Source: UBA7430 sp002478765
GTDB taxonomy: Bacteria > Bacteroidota > Bacteroidia > Flavobacteriales > UBA7430
Length of the DNA: 64,000 bases
Direction of reading: 5' to 3'
NCBI GenBank assembly: GCA_943789355.1
Contig: CALSTU010000004.1
Coordinates: forward strand, 496,001-560,000
In this document: positions 43,533-52,286 of the stretch, in pieces
How positions within the stretch are numbered: position 1 is the first letter of the stretch
Layout of the letters: each line of letters opens with the position of its first letter
The notes under the pieces: model-generated
Database searches by the model: none
Told to the model about the DNA's origin: nothing
Seen by the model: only the letters and a program-made list of their open reading frames with translations
Made by a program: the position numbers and the translations under genes

Positions 43533-44183
43533 TCAAATAGTTGTTTTTGTTGTTCCGTAATTATTTATAACCTCATCGATGTTTAGTGTGTTTTTACAGA
43601 AAAAGAATTCCTCCTGAATGTTATTAGAACACACAATAACCAGTTTGTCCTTACTGTATTTTGTTGCCATTTTCTTGTACCATTGAATCCCTCTTTCGTC
43701 AAGGTTAGAACAGGGTTCATCTAAAAGCACAACAGAAACATCGGTCAGCCAAGCAAGTCCTATTTTTAACCTTTGTTTCATACCTGAAGAGAAGTTTTTG
43801 ATCTGCTTGTCTCGGGATGATTCTAGGTAAGTAGTTGTTATAAACGTATTGATAGTCATGCCCTTATTGAGCCTTTTGAATTGTGTATAAAACTTGAGAA
43901 ACTCCTCGAGATACATGTCTTCAACCAATTCCAAATAGGGAGCTGCATAGGAAATGTGATTTGACCAATTTTCTATAGGGACTTCCTTATTGCCAATCAT
44001 CAATTTTTGGTCACCATTACTGGCGCTCAAATGTCCTGATATGATTTTGAGTAGCGTAGATTTCCCCGAGCCATTAGAACCTTTAATTACATAGGATCCG
44101 GGGAGGTTGAATTGAAAGTTAACATTTCTAAAAACCCAGTCCTTGTTGTACTTCTTACCTATATTTATCAGGCTTAAGGACAC
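43533..44183 (-). CDS. Lone ABC transporter ATP-binding protein
   Basis: 216 aa, a single ABC ATPase domain. Walker A GSNGSGKST is at residues 35-43, the signature is FSSGMKQRLKIGLA, and Walker B is VVLLDEP. No membrane segment and no permease gene adjacent. The start is a GTG at 44183, directly after lpxA. It could serve an unlinked permease or act in translation (ABC-F has two domains, so this is not it). The lpxA-ABC-efp order suggests an envelope lipid role, but that is inference. Confidence 0.85.
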   Translation of the reverse strand: MSLSLINIGKKYNKDWVFRNVNFQFNLPGSYVIKGSNGSGKSTLLKIISGHLSASNGDQKLMIGNKEVPIENWSNHISYAAPYLELVEDMYLEEFLKFYTQFKRLNKGMTINTFITTTYLESSRDKQIKNFSSGMKQRLKIGLAWLTDVSVVLLDEPCSNLDERGIQWYKKMATKYSKDKLVIVCSNNIQEEFFFCKNTLNIDEVINNYGTTKTTI

Positions 44184-44966
44184 CTATTTTGATGAGTAGC
44201 CCTTCATAACACCGCGCTGTGAAGATCGGATAAAGCTAGTTATCTCATCTCTTTCCTTACTGGCAGGAAAATCAGTGTCTACGATTTCTAGTGCTTGGCT
44301 AATGTTATTGTCTGCTTGAAACAACTGTCGATAGATGTTTTGAATCTCAGCTATTTTCTCAGAAGAAAAACCTCGCCTTCGTAGTCCTATAGAGTTTATA
44401 CCAATAAATGATACAGGGTCTTTAGCAGCCTTAACATAAGGAGGGATGTCTTTACGGACTAAGGCTCCTCCTGAAATCATTGCATGAGCTCCAATTGTAA
44501 CAAACTGGTGAACGGCAGAAAGTCCTCCGAGTATTGCATAATCCCCAAGAGTAACATGTCCACCAATGGCAACATTGTTAACGATGATGCAGTTGTTCCC
44601 AATAAAACAATCGTGAGCTACATGGGCATATGCCATAAGAAGGCAGTTGTTACCAACAACGGTCTTACCCGAAGCACTTGTACCTCGGTTGATGGTAACA
44701 CATTCCCTGATGGTTGTATTATCGCCTATGATTACGAGGCTGTCCTCACCTCCAAATTTTAAATCTTGCGGTATAGCTGAAATTACAGCGCCTGGAAATA
44801 TTTTACAATTTTTACCAATTCGAGCGCCTTCCATGATGGTAACGCTTGAGCCAATCCAAGTCCCTTCACCAATTTCAACATTTTTGTTGATGGTAACAAA
44901 TGGTTCAATGACGACGTTTTGTGCAATTTTCGCCTCTGGGTGTATGTATGCAAGTGGTTGATTCAT
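44184..44966 (-). CDS. lpxA: UDP-N-acetylglucosamine acyltransferase
   Basis: First enzyme of lipid A synthesis; transfers 3-hydroxyacyl from ACP to UDP-GlcNAc. The 260 aa are mainly hexapeptide repeats (left-handed beta-helix), with MAYAHVAHDCFIGNNC containing the catalytic His and GLRRRGFSSEKI in the C-terminal helical part. The ATG at 44966 (MNQPLAYIHPEAKIA) is preferred; an in-frame start at 44984 would overlap lpxC/fabZ by 17 bases. It lies downstream of lpxC/fabZ. Confidence 0.96.
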   Translation of the reverse strand: MNQPLAYIHPEAKIAQNVVIEPFVTINKNVEIGEGTWIGSSVTIMEGARIGKNCKIFPGAVISAIPQDLKFGGEDSLVIIGDNTTIRECVTINRGTSASGKTVVGNNCLLMAYAHVAHDCFIGNNCIIVNNVAIGGHVTLGDYAILGGLSAVHQFVTIGAHAMISGGALVRKDIPPYVKAAKDPVSFIGINSIGLRRRGFSSEKIAEIQNIYRQLFQADNNISQALEIVDTDFPASKERDEITSFIRSSQRGVMKGYSSK

Positions 44967-44967
44967 C

Positions 44968-46353
44968 TTAGTGTTTTTTAGCAATTTGAGCCATCATTTC
45001 TCCTTCCATAACAATTTTGTCGCCAACAAAGGCGCGTCCAAACATGTGACAGATACCTCTTCTAATGGGGCTGATTAACTCTAAATCAAAAATTAGTGTA
45101 TCTCCTGGAAGTACTTTATTTTTAAATTTCACTTTGTCAATTTTCATAAAGTATGTTAAGTAATTCTCAGGGTCAGGAACCGTATTCAAGACAAGAATAC
45201 CTCCCACTTGAGCCATGGCTTCAATCTGAAGAACTCCAGGCATTACAGGTTTGCCAGGGAAATGTCCTTTGAAGAAAGGTTCGTTCATGGTAACGTTTTT
45301 CAAACCGACAACTTTACTATCGCTAAGCTCAAGGACTTTGTCAACCAATAGAAATGGCGGTCTGTGAGGGAGCGTATCCATGATTTGATGAATATCCATT
45401 ACTGGAGTTTCGTTTGGATTGTAAGCAGGGGGTTGATTTTTTTGTTTTTTAATGACTTCTTTCATGATTTTTGCAAATGTTGTGTTTGATCCATGACCAG
45501 GTTTGTGTGCAATAATTTTCCCTTTGATTGGAAGTCCAACAAGCATTAAGTCTCCAATAACATCCAAGAGTTTATGCCTTGCGGCTTCATTCGAATAACG
45601 AAGATCTAGATTGTTCAAGTGTCCATCTTTACAGACTCCAATACGATCTTTTTTGAACAAACTTGCGAGTCTTTCGAGTTCCTTCTCTGCAACAACTTTT
45701 TCAACATAAACGATGGCATTGCTTAGGTCGCCACCCTTGATGAGTCCGTGATCCAGAAGCAGTTCGAGTTCATGTAAAAAACAAAAGGTCCTGGCGTCGG
45801 CAAATTCATTCTCAAATTCATCAATGCTATGGAGTTCTGCTGTTTGTTTGCCAAGTACTTTAGAGTTGTAGTCAATACTTACTGAAACACTAAATTCATC
45901 AGCAGGTAGTGCCTGAATTCGAATTCCTGTTTCAGGATCTTCGTAATTAATTTCGTTTTCTATAACAAAATACTTTCTGATGGCATTTTGAGCTTGGGGT
46001 TTAGCTTTCTTCAAGCATTTTATAAACTCGATAGAACTACCATCCAGTATGGGCGGTTCTTCCCCATTCAATTCGATGAGTAAGTTGTCAATTTTTAAGC
46101 CTGCACAAGCAGCTAAAATATGTTCAATAGTCTGCAGTTTAGCTCCTTTTTTATTCAAGGTGGTACCTCGATCCGTTTCGGTTACATATCGTGCGTCAGC
46201 TTCAATAATGGGTTTTCCAGGTAAGTCGATGCGTTGAAAACGAATTCCATGATTCACGCACGCAGGATTGAAGGTTAGAGTTGCTTCATTGCCTGTGTGA
46301 AGACCAATTCCACTGATGCTTACTTTGTTTTTTATGCTGTGCTGTTGCTCCAT
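44968..46353 (-). CDS. lpxC/fabZ: Bifunctional LpxC deacetylase / FabZ dehydratase
   Basis: 461 aa fusion found in Bacteroidota. The N-terminal LpxC (about 1-300) is the zinc UDP-3-O-acyl-GlcNAc deacetylase, with SGIGLHTGNEATLT and HKPGHGSNT near its end. The C-terminal FabZ (about 315-461) dehydrates 3-hydroxyacyl-ACP, with GHFPGKPVMPGVLQIEAMAQ carrying the catalytic His and Glu. The fusion joins the committed lipid A step to fatty-acid elongation, which compete for the same acyl-ACP. It is in the lipid A operon. Confidence 0.97.
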   Translation of the reverse strand: MEQQHSIKNKVSISGIGLHTGNEATLTFNPACVNHGIRFQRIDLPGKPIIEADARYVTETDRGTTLNKKGAKLQTIEHILAACAGLKIDNLLIELNGEEPPILDGSSIEFIKCLKKAKPQAQNAIRKYFVIENEINYEDPETGIRIQALPADEFSVSVSIDYNSKVLGKQTAELHSIDEFENEFADARTFCFLHELELLLDHGLIKGGDLSNAIVYVEKVVAEKELERLASLFKKDRIGVCKDGHLNNLDLRYSNEAARHKLLDVIGDLMLVGLPIKGKIIAHKPGHGSNTTFAKIMKEVIKKQKNQPPAYNPNETPVMDIHQIMDTLPHRPPFLLVDKVLELSDSKVVGLKNVTMNEPFFKGHFPGKPVMPGVLQIEAMAQVGGILVLNTVPDPENYLTYFMKIDKVKFKNKVLPGDTLIFDLELISPIRRGICHMFGRAFVGDKIVMEGEMMAQIAKKH

Positions 46354-47382
46354 TTATTTTAAGGTAATCTTTTTTTCTAATTCTTCAATTCTTTTTGCCC
46401 ATTGGGGTAGCTGACGGAAGTGAATGTATGAACGTTGGAAATCTTTGATGTCAAAAGCTAAAGGACCTTGTAGGACTTTACCATCCTCTTTGATGTCTTT
46501 TGCTATACCTGTTTTTCCTGCTACCTTAACATTGTTTGCTACAGTTAGGTGCCCAGCAATAGCAACTTGACCTCCAATCATGCAATTTTCTCCCACTTTA
46601 GTTGATCCAGCAATAGCTGTATGAGATGCAATGACCGTGTTTTTTCCAATTTCTACGTTGTGAGCTACTTGGATCATGTTGTCAAGTTTCACTCCTTTGT
46701 GAATGATTGTAGACCCCATTGTTGCTCTGTCGATACATGTGTTGGCTCCAATTTCCACGCCTTCTTTGATGACGACATTCCCAATATGAGGAATTTTATC
46801 ATAGGTATTTCCTGTGTTTGGAGCAAATCCGAATCCGTCTCCACCAATGATAGCTCCAGCATGTATTGTGGTGTCTTTTTCAATTTCACAGTTGTGGTAT
46901 ATTTTAACCCCCGAAAACAGCGTACAACCGTCATCTATTCGAACATCGTCGCCAATAAAGCAATGAGGGTAAATGTTTGCATTTGGGCCAATTTTCACAT
47001 TTTTCCCAATGTAAGCAAATGCCCCGATGTAAGTATCTTCACCTACTTCTGCTGTTTCATCAATGAAGGAAAGTTTTTCAATACCGCTTTTTTTCTTCTG
47101 CAAATCGTCTACAATACGCAGCAATTGAGCGAAAGAAGCATATGCATCATCAACTTTGATCAGCGTTGTGTTGACCTTTTTTTCAGGTGTAAAATTTTTA
47201 TTTACAATGACCGCTGAGGATTTGGTCTCATACAAGTGCTCATTGTATTTTGGGTTTGATAAAAAAGACAAAGAATGCGGGCATCCCTCTTCAATTTTAG
47301 CAAGTTGATTTAGGATGATGTTTGGATCACCTTCGACAACCCCATTTAGCATTTCTGCTATTTGATTTACTGTAAACTTCAT
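46354..47382 (-). CDS. lpxD: UDP-3-O-acylglucosamine N-acyltransferase
   Basis: Third lipid A step, N-acylating UDP-3-O-acyl-GlcN. 342 aa: an N-terminal uridine-binding domain (about 1-100), then hexapeptide repeats with HCFIGDDVRIDDGCTLF and MIQVAHNVEIGKNTVIASHTAIAG, in which IQVAHN contains the catalytic His. One base separates it from lpxC/fabZ. It follows the HD gene by 22 bases. Confidence 0.97.
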   Translation of the reverse strand: MKFTVNQIAEMLNGVVEGDPNIILNQLAKIEEGCPHSLSFLSNPKYNEHLYETKSSAVIVNKNFTPEKKVNTTLIKVDDAYASFAQLLRIVDDLQKKKSGIEKLSFIDETAEVGEDTYIGAFAYIGKNVKIGPNANIYPHCFIGDDVRIDDGCTLFSGVKIYHNCEIEKDTTIHAGAIIGGDGFGFAPNTGNTYDKIPHIGNVVIKEGVEIGANTCIDRATMGSTIIHKGVKLDNMIQVAHNVEIGKNTVIASHTAIAGSTKVGENCMIGGQVAIAGHLTVANNVKVAGKTGIAKDIKEDGKVLQGPLAFDIKDFQRSYIHFRQLPQWAKRIEELEKKITLK

Positions 47383-47404
47383 AAGCGGCTAAATTACAAA
47401 TTTT

Positions 47405-48649
47405 CTAGACTACGCAGCTTTTTGGGTAACATAGAAAATGTTTGGTGACTGTTTGAGCTAAAACAGAAATGTTCAATTGGTCTGCAGCCTCAGCAATATC
47501 TGTAATTTCTCCATTTTTGTACAGTAAGTTGATCTTATCTTTTTTTGGATTGTAGGCTTTGTTGTCAATCTTATTTGTAAAAACTAGGTGAGAGGCGTGT
47601 TTTTTTTCAATCCCATATATTTCTGAAGCTTTTGCTTTGATTTTAGCGATATAAGAAGGGCTGAATTTAGTGTCTTGAAGTTCAATTTTCAGTAGTTTTC
47701 GTTGAATGATCTTTTGGCTCAATGCGGCTAATGTTTTATCCGAGTGTTTGGTCCATTCCTTGATGGAGGTCATGATGTCAAAATCATCCAATTGACAGAA
47801 CAAATCTAACAGCTTTGAATTGGTTTCGAAATCGTTCAGATTATGGTTGTTCTCTAGGAATTGACCCAGAGCAGACGTGTAGAATAGATCAGCTCCCTCT
47901 TGAACTAAAGTTTTAGCTCTTTTTAAAACTTCAACGAGCGTAAATTCGGCAGATATAACAGTTTTGTGAAGGTATACTTGCCAGTACATAAGCCTGCGAG
48001 CTATGATGAACTTTTCAATAGAATAAATGGCCTTAGCATCAACGACTAATTCACCGTCACTCACATTAAGCATGCTGATGATTCGATCTGAGTTGATGAT
48101 CCCTTCTGATACTCCGGAGTAAAAACTATCCCGCTTCAAGTAGTCAAGCCGGTCAACATCTAGTTGACTTGATATCAATTGATGTAAAAAAGGTTTGGAG
48201 TACTGATTTTGGAAGATTTGTATCGCTAACGACAATTTACCATCGAATTCGTCGTTAAGCTTGTTCATAATCATCACGGAAATATGTTCATGATTGATGC
48301 CGTGAACAATGCTGTGTTCGAGAGCGTGAGAAAACGGCCCATGACCAATGTCGTGAAGAAGTATTCCAATCAGTACGGCTTCTTCTTCAGTTTCAGTTAT
48401 TTCGTGCCCTTTCTCTCTGAGTGTTTTCACTGCATTTTGCATCAAGTGCATCGCTCCTAACGCATGATGAAATCGAGTATGGTATGCCCCTGGGTAAACT
48501 AAGTATGTGAGACCTAGCTGAGTGATTCGTCGGAGTCTTTGAAAATAAGGGTGCTCAATGATGTCGAAAAATAATTCGCTAGGAATGTTCGTAAACCCAT
48601 AAATGGGGTCGTTAAGAATTTTTCTTTTATTGGCAATTTTAGCCTTCAA
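47405..48649 (-). CDS. HD-domain phosphohydrolase
   Basis: 414 aa, dGTPase/HD superfamily. The metal-binding motifs are RFHHALGAMHLM and LLHDIGHGPFSHALEH (H and D of LLHDIGHG); a helical C-terminal part follows. The substrate is not known; relatives hydrolyse nucleotides or cyclic nucleotides. The probable start is a TTG at 48649, with a TAAATTTA box close upstream. It heads the lipid A operon and diverges from porX. Confidence 0.85.
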   Translation of the reverse strand: MKAKIANKRKILNDPIYGFTNIPSELFFDIIEHPYFQRLRRITQLGLTYLVYPGAYHTRFHHALGAMHLMQNAVKTLREKGHEITETEEEAVLIGILLHDIGHGPFSHALEHSIVHGINHEHISVMIMNKLNDEFDGKLSLAIQIFQNQYSKPFLHQLISSQLDVDRLDYLKRDSFYSGVSEGIINSDRIISMLNVSDGELVVDAKAIYSIEKFIIARRLMYWQVYLHKTVISAEFTLVEVLKRAKTLVQEGADLFYTSALGQFLENNHNLNDFETNSKLLDLFCQLDDFDIMTSIKEWTKHSDKTLAALSQKIIQRKLLKIELQDTKFSPSYIAKIKAKASEIYGIEKKHASHLVFTNKIDNKAYNPKKDKINLLYKNGEITDIAEAADQLNISVLAQTVTKHFLCYPKSCVV

Positions 48650-48700
48650 TTGTCTTAAATTTATTCGGATTACAATAAAAAACTAAAGTAGTAAATATCT

Positions 48701-50251
48701 ATGGAACAAATGAGAATCCTTTGGGTAGATGATGAGATTGAATTACTGAAGCCACATATTCTATTTCTAGAGCACAAGGGCTATGAAATGAAAACAGCCA
48801 ACAACGGAGAGGATGCATTGGAAATGATGAGTAACGATGCCTTTGATATTGTATTTCTAGATGAGAATATGCCCGGGATTTCTGGTTTAGAGACCTTGTC
48901 TCGCATGACGGATAATCACAAAGGTCCGGTTGTAATGATTACCAAGAGTGAAGAGGAATATATCATGGAGGAAGCTTTGGGTTCAAAGATTTCGGATTAC
49001 CTCATTAAGCCTGTAAATCCAAATCAAATACTGTTGTCTATCAAAAAGAATTTAGACTCTAAGCGTTTGGTAAATGATAAGGTGACATCAAGTTACCAAA
49101 AAGAATTTCGAGAGATTAGTATGGCTTTGATGGACGTCAGAAGCCTCAAAGAATGGTCGGAAATCTATCAAAAGCTTGTGTTCTGGGAGTTAGAGCTGGA
49201 TAAGATAGATGCATCAGGGATGGTAGAAATCCTTGAAATGCAAAAAAGTGAAGCCAATTCTTTATTTTTCAAATTTGTCAAAGAAAATTACAAATCGTGG
49301 TTAACTGAGTCTAAGGAAAGCCCCGTATTGTCTCACACATTATTGAGAGATAAGGTCTTTCCACACTTATCCGAATCAAAGCCGTGTTTTTTTATTCTTA
49401 TTGACAATTTAAGGTACGATCAATGGAAAGTGTTGGAGCCGATCTTATCCGATTGGTTTAAAGTTGAAGAAGAGTCTACTTTTTGTAGCATCCTCCCAAC
49501 GGCAACTCAATACTCAAGAAACTCTATTTTTTCTGGATTAACTCCTTTAGAATTATCCAAACGTTTTCCGCATCTATGGAAGAATGACCATGAGGAAGGT
49601 GGTAAAAACCTTCACGAAGAGGAGTTTCTCAATGATTACATGCAGCGTTCGGGTATGGGGGCTAAAAAGGTCGCCTACCACAAGGTTGTTCAACAACAAT
49701 ACGGAGCTAAACTAGTGGATCAGTTCAATCAACTGATTCGTAATGACCTCAACGTCATCGTTTATAATTTTGTAGACATGTTGTCGCATGCAAAAACAGA
49801 GATGGACATGATAAGGGAATTGGCGGGAACAGATAAGTCGTATAGAGATTTAACGAGGACGTGGTTTCAGAATTCTACATTACTGGAAATGCTCAAGAAA
49901 ATAGCTGAACATGATGCCGATCTTATCATTTCTACAGATCATGGTACCATAAATGTCGGTGTACCGTCCAAAGTAGTGGGAGATCGTGAAACGTCTTCAA
50001 ACCTCAGATACAAAACAGGTAAGAGGTTGCAATATCAATCTAAGGATGTGTTTGCGGTAAGCAACCCTGAGGAATATTTTTTGCCCGCGGCTAATTTGTC
50101 GTCAAGTTTTATCTTTGCGAGAGAAAATATATTTTTAACCTATCCGAATAACTACAATCACTTCGTGAAGTATTTCAAAAATACCTACCAACATGGAGGT
50201 ATATCACTTGAGGAAATGATTTGTCCTATTGTTCGATTATCTGCAAAATAA
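48701..50251 (+). CDS. porX: PorX, response regulator with PglZ phosphatase domain
   Basis: T9SS regulator: a receiver domain (about 1-125) fused to a PglZ alkaline-phosphatase-like domain (about 200-516). The phosphoacceptor is D54 in FLDENMPG, and the receiver Lys is in YLIKPVNP. The PglZ part has the metal-binding IDNLRYDQW, a catalytic-Thr type LPTATQYSRNSIF and STDHGTINV. In Porphyromonas gingivalis, PorX works with PorY and a sigma factor to control T9SS genes. Its stop is followed immediately by tsaE. No porY is in the window. Confidence 0.93.
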   Translation: MEQMRILWVDDEIELLKPHILFLEHKGYEMKTANNGEDALEMMSNDAFDIVFLDENMPGISGLETLSRMTDNHKGPVVMITKSEEEYIMEEALGSKISDYLIKPVNPNQILLSIKKNLDSKRLVNDKVTSSYQKEFREISMALMDVRSLKEWSEIYQKLVFWELELDKIDASGMVEILEMQKSEANSLFFKFVKENYKSWLTESKESPVLSHTLLRDKVFPHLSESKPCFFILIDNLRYDQWKVLEPILSDWFKVEEESTFCSILPTATQYSRNSIFSGLTPLELSKRFPHLWKNDHEEGGKNLHEEEFLNDYMQRSGMGAKKVAYHKVVQQQYGAKLVDQFNQLIRNDLNVIVYNFVDMLSHAKTEMDMIRELAGTDKSYRDLTRTWFQNSTLLEMLKKIAEHDADLIISTDHGTINVGVPSKVVGDRETSSNLRYKTGKRLQYQSKDVFAVSNPEEYFLPAANLSSSFIFARENIFLTYPNNYNHFVKYFKNTYQHGGISLEEMICPIVRLSAK

Positions 50252-50668
50252 ATGAAGATTTCTATTCGTTCGATTGAGGAGTTGCCAGCCTTAGCAGCCA
50301 AAATCAGAAATGAGTATCCGAGTAAAATAATCGCTTTTTATGGCGCGATGGGGGTCGGTAAAACTACTTTTATAAAAAGTCTTTGTGTGGATCTTGGGGT
50401 GGATGTATCTGAGATTTGCAGCCCTACTTATGGTTTGGTCAATGAGTATGAGGCCGATGATGAGCAAGTCGTTTATCATTTTGATTTTTATAGATTGATC
50501 GATGAAAATGAAGCGTTTGATATGGGGTATGAGAATTATTTCTATTCGAATCATTATTGTTTTATTGAGTGGCCAGAAAAAATTGCTAACTTATTGCCTG
50601 AAAAGCTGTTAAAGATTCACATTGAGTCCGAGAATGATATTCGTACATTTACCCTAGAAGAATTTTAG
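50252..50668 (+). CDS. tsaE: tRNA threonylcarbamoyladenosine ATPase subunit
   Basis: 138 aa ATPase of the TsaBDE complex that makes t6A37 on ANN-decoding tRNAs. P-loop GAMGVGKT at residues 31-38; EICSPTYGLVNEYE and HFDFYRL follow as in the family. The ATG is the base after the porX stop, so the two are cotranscribed. Its partners are not in the window. Confidence 0.95.
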   Translation: MKISIRSIEELPALAAKIRNEYPSKIIAFYGAMGVGKTTFIKSLCVDLGVDVSEICSPTYGLVNEYEADDEQVVYHFDFYRLIDENEAFDMGYENYFYSNHYCFIEWPEKIANLLPEKLLKIHIESENDIRTFTLEEF

Positions 50669-50677
50669 TTTCAAAAG

Positions 50678-51889
50678 ATGAGTAAGCCTGATATTTTAAG
50701 TTTCCTACATGAGGAGTTTTTGATGCCCCAACCTGAAGTGTTGGAGCTTTCAACAAAAAAGCAATCTCTTTTTATAGGCATACCAAAAGAGTGCGCTTTT
50801 CAGGAAAATCGTGTGCCTTTAGTACCCGAAGCTGTTGGCCTTTTGGTGAGTAACGGACATCGGATCTATATTGAGACCAATGCAGGTAGATCGAGTTCTT
50901 TCACAGATCAAGAATACAGTGAGGCTGGTGCTAAAATTTGCTACAATGTAAAAGAGGTTTATGAAGCTGACATCATTCTTAAGGTAGAGCCCCCTACCAT
51001 CGATGAGTTGGATAATTTCAAACACAACCAATGTTTAATTTCCGCTCTTCAACTCAAGACACAATCAGTAAGTTATTTCAAAAAATTAATGGAGAAGAAA
51101 GTAACAGCTGTTGCTTTTGACTACATAAAAGACGAGACGAACGTATTTCCAATCGTCCGATCTATGAGTGAGATTGCTGGTACATCATCCATACTAATTG
51201 CTGCTGAACTTTTGAGTACTTCAGCTGGCGGTAGAGGGATGCTCATGGGAGGAATCCCAGGAGTTCGCCCCACTCGAATTGTCATCATTGGTGCAGGAAC
51301 TGTTGCTGAGTATGCTGCGAGGTCGGCAATGGCACTTGGAGCATCTGTGAGTGTTTTTGATAATTCAATTTCACGCTTGAGAAGAATTCAAAATGATTTG
51401 AACTCTCCAATAGCAACCTCCATACTACAACCTAAGGTGCTTGAAAAAGCATTGAAAAGAGCCGATGTGGCCATAGGAGCCTTAAGAGCTCAAGAGGGCA
51501 GGACTCCATGTGTTATTTCTGACGACATGGTCCAAAAAATGAAGCCCAAGTCTGTCATTGTCGATGTTAGTATAGATCAGGGAGGCTGTTTTGAAACCTC
51601 TGAAGTAACCACCCATGAAAATCCGACATTTACCAAGCATGGTGTTATACATTACTGCGTTCCAAATGTGGCCTCTAGGGTTGCTAAAACAGCTTCATTC
51701 TCCTTGAGTAACATCATTGCACCCACACTTTTAAAGGTAGGCGATGGCGGTGGTGTTCAAGGAATGTTGTTGCGTTCTCCAAACATTCGGGGTGGTGTTT
51801 ATGTTTATAACGGAATTCTTACCAATAAAGGAATTGGAGCATGGTTTGACTTGCCTTACAAGGAAATAAGATTACTTTTGGGGCTTTAA
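50678..51889 (+). CDS. ald: Alanine dehydrogenase
   Basis: NAD-dependent enzyme that deaminates L-alanine to pyruvate. 403 aa with a ~30-residue N-terminal extension before IPKECAFQENRVPLVPEAV. The NAD fold has VIIGAGTVAEYAARSA; the catalytic part includes RVPLVP, KVEPPT and the conserved DVSIDQGGCFETS. PntA-like transhydrogenase alpha is a relative but lacks the C-terminal block. Gene order porX-tsaE-ald continues into a small protein. Confidence 0.93.
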   Translation: MSKPDILSFLHEEFLMPQPEVLELSTKKQSLFIGIPKECAFQENRVPLVPEAVGLLVSNGHRIYIETNAGRSSSFTDQEYSEAGAKICYNVKEVYEADIILKVEPPTIDELDNFKHNQCLISALQLKTQSVSYFKKLMEKKVTAVAFDYIKDETNVFPIVRSMSEIAGTSSILIAAELLSTSAGGRGMLMGGIPGVRPTRIVIIGAGTVAEYAARSAMALGASVSVFDNSISRLRRIQNDLNSPIATSILQPKVLEKALKRADVAIGALRAQEGRTPCVISDDMVQKMKPKSVIVDVSIDQGGCFETSEVTTHENPTFTKHGVIHYCVPNVASRVAKTASFSLSNIIAPTLLKVGDGGGVQGMLLRSPNIRGGVYVYNGILTNKGIGAWFDLPYKEIRLLLGL

Positions 51890-51898
51890 TTTTTCAGC

Positions 51899-52279
51899 AT
51901 GACGCGACGTATTTTTTTGTATTTGTTTGGAGTTGGTTTAGGAATCATTGTCTCTTTTTTATTTTTTGGAGATCGTGAAGTTGACTTCTCATATCTTCCG
52001 AATGCTCGTACGGTTAAACATCTTAGAAATCAAGAACTCCGTATTTCTGAACAGGCCATTTGTCAATTGGAATGCGTCGGTGTAAGTCAGTTGTTTTTTG
52101 AAAACATTTTCAACCAAGCTGATTTGGAGGTAGATTTTAGTTCCAGTGACGTTGATGGTGCTTGTAAAACGTACCACATTGAAATTGATGGTGAGAAGTT
52201 TTCAAAATTTCACATGAATGATTGCGACAGCTTGTCTCTACTGACTTATGTGGGCACGCAAAATTGTGACTGTTTGTAA
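51899..52279 (+). CDS. Small membrane-anchored protein, possibly DUF4258-like
   Basis: 126 aa. One N-terminal membrane helix (about 5-24: FLYLFGVGLGIIVSFLFFG), then a small soluble domain with FSYLPNARTVKHLRNQELR, four or more Cys (QAICQLECVG, DGACKTYH, CDSL, NCDCL). Similar short proteins follow alanine dehydrogenase in other Flavobacteria as I recall them, with a DUF4258-type label. Function unknown; close spacing (nine bases) puts it in the ald operon. It ends just before the convergent proline dehydrogenase gene. Confidence 0.65.
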   Translation: MTRRIFLYLFGVGLGIIVSFLFFGDREVDFSYLPNARTVKHLRNQELRISEQAICQLECVGVSQLFFENIFNQADLEVDFSSSDVDGACKTYHIEIDGEKFSKFHMNDCDSLSLLTYVGTQNCDCL

Positions 52280-52286
52280 ATCCGTT

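Noticed and set aside
46621..47217. 198-codon open frame antisense to lpxD
   Set aside because: It mirrors the codon pattern of lpxD, which is complete and in a clear operon; no promoter for the antisense frame.
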